DNA from: Rhodoluna sp.
GTDB lineage: Bacteria > Actinomycetota > Actinomycetes > Actinomycetales > Microbacteriaceae
Assembly: GCA_026393335.1 (NCBI GenBank)
Contig: JAPLAJ010000117.1
Coordinates: forward strand, 1-13,328
DNA length: 13,328 nt
Direction of reading: 5' to 3'
In this document: piece by piece, positions 7,045 to 13,037 of the stretch
How the letters are laid out: every line of letters starts with the position of its first letter
Numbering within the stretch: the first letter of the stretch is position 1
The notes under the pieces: generated by a model
Database searches by the model: none
Told to the model about the DNA's origin: nothing
What the model saw: only the letters and a program-made list of their open reading frames with translations
Made by a program: the position numbers and the translations under genes

Positions 7045-8976
7045 ATGTCTCTACTTGATTCAATTAAGTCTCCTGATGATCTGAAGTCCTTATCTCTTCC
7101 GCAGATGAAAGAGCTTGCTCAAGACATTCGTGATTACCTAATTGAAACAATTGCATCAACCGGTGGACACCTTGGTCCAAACCTTGGAGTTGTTGAACTA
7201 ACACTGGCTATCCATCGAGTGTTTGATTCGCCAAACGATAGCGTCATCTTTGATACAGGTCACCAGTCCTATGTGCACAAGTTAGTTACCGGTAGATCTG
7301 ATCTTTCTAACATCAGGACCAAAGACGGCATCGCAGGTTACCCGCAGCGATCCGAGTCTGTGCACGATGTTGTCGAATCCTCACACGCTTCATCATCGCT
7401 ATCTTGGGCTGATGGAATTTCCAGAGCGTATCGACTCACTGGACAAACTGAGCGAGCTGTTGTTGCTGTAATCGGCGATGGTGCATTGACTGGCGGAATG
7501 GCCTGGGAAGCTCTAAACAACATCACTGACGATAATGACCGCAACCTGGTTATCGTCGTCAACGACAATGGGCGCTCATATGCTCCAACTATTGGCGGAT
7601 TAGCTAAGTATCTGAACGACTTTAGGACAGAGTCCTTCTACAAGCGTATGTATAGGGCCTCTAAGCGGTTCTTTTCTATGTTCGGCCCACTAGGTCGTTT
7701 GGCTTACTCAACCATCAGGGGAGCAGGTAAGGGCCTTCTAGGTTCATTCACTCCTAAGAGCATGTTCCCTAACCTTGACCTGAAATACATTGGCCCAATC
7801 GACGGTCACGACCAAGAGGCAATGGAGCAGGCTCTTCGTCAGGCAAAGCAGTACGGTGCACCAGTAATCGTGCACGCAATAACCCAAAAGGGTAGAGGTT
7901 TCCCACTAGCCGAAGATGACATTGATGATCAATTCCACGCGGTTGGTCAAATCGACCCTAAGACTGGAAAATCACTTGAGTCTTCAGCTGGTGCGTCTTG
8001 GACTTCTATTTTCTCTGATGAGATCTTGAAGATAGCTCGTGAGAATGAGCGAGTAGTAGGCATTACTGGAGCGATGCTCATTCCAGTTGGCCTACACAAG
8101 TTTGCTGCCGAGTTCCCTGGTCGAGTATTCGATGTTGGTATCGCAGAGCAGCACGCAGTTGCATCCAGTGCAGGTCTTGCCTTTGGTGGCTTGCATCCAG
8201 TTGTTGCGATCTACGCCACTTTCGCTAACCGTGCTTTCGATCAGATTCTTATGGATGTAGCTTTACACAACGCCGGTGTTACTTTCGTTTTGGATAGGGC
8301 AGGTGTTACAGGTCCCGATGGAGCATCACATCACGGTATGTGGGATCTTGCTTTGTTACAGATTGTTCCTGGAATTGAAATAGCAGCTCCTAGAGATGCA
8401 ATACGTTTGCGTGAAGAACTAGCTGAGGCCATCGCAGTTGAAGATTCACCAACTGTAATTAGATTCCCTAAGGGTGTAGCTCCAATTGAGATCAAGGAAA
8501 TTAGAAGACTCAAAGATGGAGTCGATGTTCTAGTTGAAGCTCCGGCCAAGGATGTTCTGATTGTTGCCGTTGGTGCGATGGCAACTGTTGCTATCAAGGT
8601 TGCAGAATTACTTGCTGCTCACGGTATTGGAGCAACAGTTATTGATCCACGCTGGGTTGTTCCAGTTAGACAGAGCGTCCTAGATTTAGCCAAAGACCAC
8701 CGACTAGTTGTCACACTTGAAGATGGCGTCAGAGTTGGTGGAATTGGTACTCGTATCCGTCAAGATCTTCGTGCTGCACAAATTGACACAGCGCTAAATG
8801 AATTAGGTTTGCCAGATGAATTCTTAGAGCACGCATCTCGTAATGAGATTCTTGATCGTGTTGGTTTGAAGGCCCAAGATATTGCCCAAGAAATCGTGGC
8901 TCAGGTACTAGGTTCTAGAGTGCCTCATGCCAAGCAGATTGATGAACCATCAAAGAGTTCAAACAGCACCCTCTGA
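7045..8976 (+). CDS. dxs: 1-Deoxy-D-xylulose-5-phosphate synthase
   Basis: DXS condenses pyruvate and glyceraldehyde 3-phosphate to DXP, the first step of the MEP isoprenoid pathway, with thiamine diphosphate and Mg2+. The 643-residue protein shows, in order: GGHLGPNLG (His42), DTGHQSYVHK (His73), the TPP/metal motif GDGALTGG through NN (144-159) with NDN at 173-175, GPIDGHD (250-256), and TQKGRGF. The transketolase pyrimidine domain follows, with the catalytic Glu368 in FDVGIAEQHA and DRAGVTGPDG. The C-terminal transketolase domain includes VTLEDGVRVGGIG. The start lies 2 bp after the acnA stop with no good Shine-Dalgarno, so translational coupling is likely. The last 18 bp overlap the 3' end of rnd on the other strand. 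The last 15 or so residues are polar and poorly conserved. Confidence 0.97.
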   Translation: MSLLDSIKSPDDLKSLSLPQMKELAQDIRDYLIETIASTGGHLGPNLGVVELTLAIHRVFDSPNDSVIFDTGHQSYVHKLVTGRSDLSNIRTKDGIAGYPQRSESVHDVVESSHASSSLSWADGISRAYRLTGQTERAVVAVIGDGALTGGMAWEALNNITDDNDRNLVIVVNDNGRSYAPTIGGLAKYLNDFRTESFYKRMYRASKRFFSMFGPLGRLAYSTIRGAGKGLLGSFTPKSMFPNLDLKYIGPIDGHDQEAMEQALRQAKQYGAPVIVHAITQKGRGFPLAEDDIDDQFHAVGQIDPKTGKSLESSAGASWTSIFSDEILKIARENERVVGITGAMLIPVGLHKFAAEFPGRVFDVGIAEQHAVASSAGLAFGGLHPVVAIYATFANRAFDQILMDVALHNAGVTFVLDRAGVTGPDGASHHGMWDLALLQIVPGIEIAAPRDAIRLREELAEAIAVEDSPTVIRFPKGVAPIEIKEIRRLKDGVDVLVEAPAKDVLIVAVGAMATVAIKVAELLAAHGIGATVIDPRWVVPVRQSVLDLAKDHRLVVTLEDGVRVGGIGTRIRQDLRAAQIDTALNELGLPDEFLEHASRNEILDRVGLKAQDIAQEIVAQVLGSRVPHAKQIDEPSKSSNSTL

Positions 8977-10221
8977 TTCTTCTTCCTTAGTTGGCGCTTC
9001 TTCAGCGGCAAGAGTAACAACCAACCCAGCAGCCACCAAATCAATCTGCCATTGGCGGACATACTTCTCTCGAAGGCTCTCGCTAATCGAATCCAGGGTG
9101 AGCTCTTCCGGCGGTTCAAAGCATATCCCTCTTAAAGCTTCAGGGTTGAGAATGTTCTCTTGAGGAATCTCTTGTTCTGCAGAGATGCTTGCAACTAGTT
9201 CTTTGGAAGCTATAAGACGAGCGTGAGCTTTGGGAAACTTTTGCGGCCAGTTCCTGTGGTTTGGAATACCTGTTGCTTTAGGCCTCACTTCGACTAGGTG
9301 CCGTGTGCTGGTTCCTTCTTCGATTGCTTTCCACCAGGTGTCAATAAAGGTTCTGCTTGCTCTGCCTGCAAAACTCTTTAGGCTCGCAAGCTCTGATCTT
9401 GAGAGGGGATGCTCCTTAACTGCAGCAACAATGGATGCGTCAGGAATAAGTCGACCAGGTGCTACGTCTTTTTCTATCGCTAGTTCCTCTCTAGCAGTCC
9501 ATAGATGTTTGGCAATAGTTAAATCACGCTGATCTTTCACCTCGTGTAAACCGGTCATTGAACGCCAGCGTTCTGTCTTGACTACTTTTGGTGCTGGATG
9601 CAGAAGATAATCAAACTCTGCTAGAGCAATCGCTTCTTTTTTCTTCTCAACAAGGTCTTGCTCAACCTTTTCCCACAAATCAAATAAAACATCGACATCT
9701 AGCGCTGCGTAATTAAGCCAGTTAGCAGGTAGCGGCCTCTCGCTCCAGTCAACAGCTGAATGTTCTTTTGCTAGTCGCAACTGCAAGTAATGTTCGGTAA
9801 GAGTTCCGAGAGCAACTCGGGGTAGACCTAATAATCTTGCAGCGAACTCGGTATCAAGGATCTTTGACGGCTTGATGTTCATTTCCGTAAGGCATGGTAA
9901 ATCTTGAGATGCCGCGTGAATAATCCAGGCATGAGATCCAACCGCTTGAATGAACTCTTCCCAAAGTGATGATGAAAAAGGTGCCACTGGGTCAATCAGA
10001 AAGATCTTCGAATCCTTAATAGCAATCTGCAATAGATACGCTCTTTGACCATATCTGAAACCGCTAGCTCTTTCAGCATCCAAGGCAATTGGGAATTTAG
10101 TGTTCTTAAGTTCTTGGAGCAACCCTTTAAGTTGTTCTTCTGAATCAACTAACTGGGTTGCAAGTCTTGGCTTGTCGAGAAGTTCACTAATGGGTGCTGA
10201 TGGATCAGCTTCTTGAGTCAT
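8959..10221 (-). CDS. rnd: Ribonuclease D with HRDC domain (DEDDy 3'-5' exoribonuclease)
   Basis: RNase D trims the 3' ends of tRNA and other small RNAs. The 420-residue protein has a complete DEDDy active site: Asp48 and Glu50 (LDAE), Asp107 (HAASQDL), and Tyr171 with Asp175 (YAALDVDVLFDLW). An HRDC domain follows at about 215-295 (TERWRSMTGLHEV through LASLKSFAG). The C-terminal extension (about 300-400) resembles the second helical HRDC-like region of RNase D proteins. The tail is acidic. I chose the ATG at 10221 because it overlaps the DUF3000 stop as ATGA and homologues begin near here. The 25-codon in-frame extension to 10296 lies inside DUF3000 and is basic and unconserved. The 3' end overlaps dxs by 18 bp, tail to tail. 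Confidence 0.93.
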   Translation of the reverse strand: MTQEADPSAPISELLDKPRLATQLVDSEEQLKGLLQELKNTKFPIALDAERASGFRYGQRAYLLQIAIKDSKIFLIDPVAPFSSSLWEEFIQAVGSHAWIIHAASQDLPCLTEMNIKPSKILDTEFAARLLGLPRVALGTLTEHYLQLRLAKEHSAVDWSERPLPANWLNYAALDVDVLFDLWEKVEQDLVEKKKEAIALAEFDYLLHPAPKVVKTERWRSMTGLHEVKDQRDLTIAKHLWTAREELAIEKDVAPGRLIPDASIVAAVKEHPLSRSELASLKSFAGRASRTFIDTWWKAIEEGTSTRHLVEVRPKATGIPNHRNWPQKFPKAHARLIASKELVASISAEQEIPQENILNPEALRGICFEPPEELTLDSISESLREKYVRQWQIDLVAAGLVVTLAAEEAPTKEEESEGAV

Positions 10222-10799
10222 TGGTTTACGGTTAGGCGAGTTACGCCCTCTCCATCCATGCCGTATCCTGCCATAGCTGCGATTAAGTCTTGCCAAGCGG
10301 CTAAGTGAGGGCCCAACTCATCACTTTGAGGAGACCAAGATGCTCGCATCTCAACCTCGCTGGAGTTTGGATCATTGGCTAAAGAACCCATGCCCGTAGA
10401 AGTCATCTTGGTTACTGTGCCAGCTTCATGGCTGTATTGAGCTCCATGCATGCGCAATGCCTGCACGAGCCTGGCCCACCAGAAATGAGCAACATCCTCT
10501 TCGATTCCGAGGTCATTCTCTAGAGGAGATTTGCCATAGGCGATAACTCGCATGTTTGAACCCCAGGCATCAAATTGCGTAGGGTCGTGCAGGAACACGA
10601 TACGGCCAACACCGCGGTTCATAGGGGTATCAGCAGGGTTGGGTGCTTGAGCAGCGAATGCAAGTGCCCATGGGGCTATTTGAGGGGGTGCTGGTATCTG
10701 TGAGGTCGTCAATTCTTCACGCAAAAATGGTTCGGTAAGCGAAAGGGCAGCGGCAGCGAACTGTGCGGGTGCCTCGGAATCAAGTTTGTAGAATGACAT
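10218..10799 (-). CDS. DUF3000 family protein
   Basis: This 193-residue cytoplasmic protein carries DUF3000 landmarks: LREELTTSQIPAPPQIAPWALA (about 27-48), then VGRIVFLHDPTQFDAWGSNMRVIAY (about 64-88). Also present are HFWWARLVQALRMHGAQYSHEAGTVTKM and VEMRASWSP near the C-terminus. The function is unknown, but the gene habitually precedes rnd in actinobacteria. Here its TGA overlaps the rnd ATG (ATGA), so the two are coupled. I chose the ATG at 10799 over a TTG at 10850. The longer form adds 17 basic residues not typical of the family and would collide with the Shine-Dalgarno of the divergent hydrolase. A TAGCCT hexamer ends 7 nt upstream of 10799 with no Shine-Dalgarno between, consistent with a leaderless message. 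Confidence 0.9.
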   Translation of the reverse strand: MSFYKLDSEAPAQFAAAALSLTEPFLREELTTSQIPAPPQIAPWALAFAAQAPNPADTPMNRGVGRIVFLHDPTQFDAWGSNMRVIAYGKSPLENDLGIEEDVAHFWWARLVQALRMHGAQYSHEAGTVTKMTSTGMGSLANDPNSSEVEMRASWSPQSDELGPHLAAWQDLIAAMAGYGMDGEGVTRLTVNQ

Positions 10800-10805
10800 C
10801 TGTTC

Positions 10806-10812
10806 TAGGCTA
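10806..10812. promoter_or_regulatory. Candidate bidirectional -10 element between DUF3000 and the alpha/beta hydrolase
   Basis: TAGGCTA reads TAGGCT on the plus strand (10806-10811) and TAGCCT on the minus strand (10812-10807). Both fit TAnnnT. On the minus strand 7 nt separate it from the DUF3000 ATG, close to the leaderless geometry. On the plus strand transcription would begin near 10818 and give a leader of about 43 nt that includes the AAAGGA site. No strong -35 box is visible either way. Confidence 0.38.
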
Positions 10813-10848
10813 TTTGCGAAGGCCTTTACCTTCACCCTGCCACGCCGC

Positions 10849-10854
10849 AAAGGA
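10849..10854 (+). promoter_or_regulatory. Ribosome binding site deciding the TTG start of the alpha/beta hydrolase
   Basis: AAAGGA lies exactly 6 nt before TTG at 10861. This is the same hexamer and spacing as the DUF4193 TTG start, which makes the TTG at 10861 preferable to the in-frame ATGs at 10894 and 10909. Confidence 0.65.
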
Positions 10855-10860
10855 CCTGCA

Positions 10861-11952
10861 TTGATTGTTTATCTAAAGATACTTGCCGCCGCTATGGGGC
10901 TTTTGAAGATGACAGGTCCATTCAGGGGCGAATGCAAAGTACGAGACGTGACAGCTGACGGAGATCAGGTATTTATAGACCTTCCAGTCAATGCAGAGAC
11001 CAAGAGCAAAGCCGTGCAGAGCTTGTTTTGGGACTCTAGAAAATCCCATGCGATAGTTCAGGCTGATGATGTACAAGAAAACAGTTCGATTGTTAGATAT
11101 AGGGTTCTGCGCCAACTCACAGACAACGTTCCTGAGGTAGGCACGCCAGTTTCACTTTCAGGTTGGTTGGGTTCCACTCCAGAACACTTTGGCTACGCTC
11201 ATCGCTACCACAATGTGACTTTGCCAAATGGAACCACCGGCTGGCTCTTTCCAAACAACGGCGACAAATGGATAATTCACGTGCACGGCAGAAGGGCAAT
11301 GATGGGGGAGACGCTTCGAAATCTTGAACATTTTGAGAGCCTTGGCTTTAATCAGTTGACGATTTCTATGTCGACAGATCCAAAGCCTCATGGTCTCGGA
11401 GTCAAGGTATCAAGGCTGGGTCAAACAGAATGGACCGAGATTGAAGATGCTGTTCGTTTCGCTACCGCAGCAGGTGCTAAAGATATTTTGCTTTTCGGTT
11501 GGTCGCAAGGCTCACTTATTTCCAGTCAGTTTCTAATCAATTCCTCCGAGACTGATTTAGTTAGAGGAGCTATTTTTGACTCTCCACTTCTCGATTACAG
11601 GACAACAATGCGATTCCAAGCCCAACGTGGTGGATACGATCTAGTCCTAGGAGATCGGGTAATTGATGCGATAAAGACTTCCAAAACTATTCGGCTTCTC
11701 GGCTACGAAAATATTGATGCTGATAAAATCTCTCTAGTAAAGGAAAAGGAGTTACCTGCTATTCCGGTTCTGGTGCTCTACTCCATGAATGATGGACACG
11801 TTGCTATTGCAGATGTGCACAAGTTTGCAGAAATCAATTCTGGTGTCTCTTTGTTTGAGATTCCTAATGCCAGACATTGCCGACTCTTTAACGAAGATAA
11901 GAATTCCTACCAAGCAGCTATTAGCTCATGGCTTTTGGAGAATCGAATCTAA
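10861..11952 (+). CDS. Alpha/beta hydrolase family protein
   Basis: This 363-residue protein has a complete predicted serine-hydrolase triad. Ser215 lies in the nucleophile elbow GWSQGS, Asp311 in YSMNDGHV and His339 in NARHCRLF. The oxyanion segment HVHGR (140-144) precedes them. The first ~140 residues form an extra N-terminal domain with predicted beta structure (for example VRYRVLRQL and PVSLSGWLGSTPEHFG). A mildly hydrophobic stretch at 2-20 (IVYLKILAAAMGLLKM) could be a membrane anchor, but it lacks a clear cleavage site. The substrate is unknown; esterase, acylase or peptidase activity is possible. The gene is monocistronic: divergent from DUF3000 and convergent with the RibD-like gene, overlapping it by 32 bp. 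It starts with TTG and has AAAGGA at 6 nt. Confidence 0.88.
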   Translation: MIVYLKILAAAMGLLKMTGPFRGECKVRDVTADGDQVFIDLPVNAETKSKAVQSLFWDSRKSHAIVQADDVQENSSIVRYRVLRQLTDNVPEVGTPVSLSGWLGSTPEHFGYAHRYHNVTLPNGTTGWLFPNNGDKWIIHVHGRRAMMGETLRNLEHFESLGFNQLTISMSTDPKPHGLGVKVSRLGQTEWTEIEDAVRFATAAGAKDILLFGWSQGSLISSQFLINSSETDLVRGAIFDSPLLDYRTTMRFQAQRGGYDLVLGDRVIDAIKTSKTIRLLGYENIDADKISLVKEKELPAIPVLVLYSMNDGHVAIADVHKFAEINSGVSLFEIPNARHCRLFNEDKNSYQAAISSWLLENRI

Positions 11953-12610
11953 AGAACCAGTTGTCCTGGTTTTGAAGGATCTGTTTTTCATACATCGGTA
12001 CTGAAGAACTAAGCTTTTGTATCAGAGAATAAGCAACATCTTGAGCAATTTCCTGGCCACTTGCTCCTGTGACTGTTATGTCAATCTCAGATAGAAGTCC
12101 GGCCTGAGCGAACTCAGATGTAACTGATAGTCCGGATTCCAAAGCAATACTTTCGAAACCGTTTAACTTGCAAAAGTCTTTACAGAACGAGGCAGCAGTA
12201 CTCGTAATCTTTCCAATAGCCATGGCTTTGCTATTCGGGTAAGAAGTTTCTAGTTTCTGAGTCACGTAAACCTGACGAGATGATTCCTTGGTGAGTGCTG
12301 GAATGTCTAGTTCATCATCAGAACGGGTCAATATCAGCATCGGTGCAAACGAAGAGCTATTCAGAATTTCCGCTATTGCTGTTGCACCTGTTGTAACAAT
12401 GAGGTCAGACTGCGAACGAATGAATTTGAGTATTAAACGATCTAGAGGACTGGTTGCAAGGTTGCTGTCCTCTTCAAATACGTATGGGTCAATAACGTAG
12501 TTGAATCTAAAGCCAGGAACTTTTGGGTAGAGCTGCTTCAAAGCTTCTGATGTGATGTCTTCTACTTCGTGTGTTGCATCTGGGTTCGGATAGAGCTCTT
12601 GAAGAATCAA
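11921..12610 (-). CDS. RibD C-terminal-domain / pyrimidine-reductase-like protein (divergent)
   Basis: This 229-residue protein resembles the actinobacterial stand-alone RibD-C (dihydrofolate-reductase fold) family. An opening strand FRFNYVI (34-40) is followed by SPLDRLILKFIRSQSDLIVTTGATAIAEI (54-82). These correspond to the usual start strand, the D-R-x-x-L-x-x-L-R helix and the V-G-x-G-T motif. ALESGLSVTSEFAQAGLLSEIDITVTG (156-182) corresponds to the usual E-G-G-P...GL-x-D-E-L block. In RibD the domain reduces the ribosyl-amino-pyrimidine intermediate of riboflavin synthesis with NADPH. Here the SLDG-like loop and the GG of EGGP are altered, so this activity is uncertain. The TTG start overlaps the SufE stop (TTGA) with AAAGAG upstream. 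The gene is third in a minus-strand operon. Its last 32 bp overlap the hydrolase. Confidence 0.75.
   Translation of the reverse strand: MILQELYPNPDATHEVEDITSEALKQLYPKVPGFRFNYVIDPYVFEEDSNLATSPLDRLILKFIRSQSDLIVTTGATAIAEILNSSSFAPMLILTRSDDELDIPALTKESSRQVYVTQKLETSYPNSKAMAIGKITSTAASFCKDFCKLNGFESIALESGLSVTSEFAQAGLLSEIDITVTGASGQEIAQDVAYSLIQKLSSSVPMYEKQILQNQDNWFFRFDSPKAMS
11953..11973 (+). terminator. Candidate weak intrinsic terminator for the alpha/beta hydrolase
   Basis: AACCAG (11955-11960) pairs with CTGGTT (11966-11971) around the loop TTGTC, and one G-T and one A-T pair can extend the stem to 8 bp. A short TTTT run (11970-11973) overlaps the right arm. It begins directly after the hydrolase stop but lies inside the opposite RibD-like coding region. 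The stem is AT-rich and the T-run short, so it may be weak or fortuitous. Confidence 0.35.
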
Positions 12611-13035
12611 AGCATTTTCTCTTTTACTTGACGTTTGATTCTGGCTAGCATGCCATGCAATCCTCTGATCCGAAGAGGTGAAACTAAATCTGTTATCCCA
12701 AGGTCATCCACAAATGACTCATCAAAGGCTAAGACTGTGTTGGCTGGTTCGCCGTCTAAACATTTGTGCAGCAAACTTGCGAAACTCTTTGTTGTTGGCG
12801 CTTCATCGGGCGCAGTCAGGAACACGTTTACTTGGCCATCTACATCCAATTCAACAAAGAGGTAAACCGGTGATTGACATTCTTCAACTCGTTCGAGTAG
12901 CTCAGGGTGATCTGCATATCTAGCAGGTAGTTGCGGGAGAGCTTCAGAGTACTCAAGTAACAACTCCAGGCGTAAGTTAGCTGGAACCTCCTGAAAAGCC
13001 TCGATAATCTCACGAGATCCGAGTGTTGATGACAT
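12607..13035 (-). CDS. sufE: SufE family sulfur-acceptor protein
   Basis: SufE accepts persulfide sulfur on a conserved cysteine and passes it on, classically from the SufS cysteine desulfurase to Fe-S cluster assembly. The 142-residue protein is the normal family length. Its acceptor is Cys53 in RVEECQSPVYLFVELD, matching the G-C-Q-S-x-V signature. A further family block is SFASLLHKCLDGEPANTVLAF, followed by DDLGITDLVSPLRIRGLHGMLARIK at the C-terminus. I chose the ATG at 13035, 2 nt after the sulfurtransferase stop, because homologues begin there. An in-frame extension to 13107 lies within the sulfurtransferase gene. No suf operon is present in the window. The partner gene is instead a rhodanese-type sulfurtransferase, which suggests it may supply the sulfur. 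There is no Shine-Dalgarno, so coupling to the upstream gene is likely. Confidence 0.93.
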   Translation of the reverse strand: MSSTLGSREIIEAFQEVPANLRLELLLEYSEALPQLPARYADHPELLERVEECQSPVYLFVELDVDGQVNVFLTAPDEAPTTKSFASLLHKCLDGEPANTVLAFDESFVDDLGITDLVSPLRIRGLHGMLARIKRQVKEKML

Positions 13036-13037
13036 GT

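Noticed and set aside
10222..10296. Longer rnd beginning at 10296
   Set aside because: The added 25 residues are basic, unconserved and lie in the DUF3000 coding region. The ATGA overlap at 10218-10221 is the standard coupled arrangement.
10800..10850. Longer DUF3000 beginning with TTG at 10850
   Set aside because: It would overlap the hydrolase Shine-Dalgarno and adds a basic segment not seen in the family.
11921..12610. RibD-like gene as folA-type dihydrofolate reductase
   Set aside because: The C-terminal ESGL...AGLLSEIDITVTG block is a RibD-C feature, and the dihydrofolate reductase substrate-site motifs are absent.
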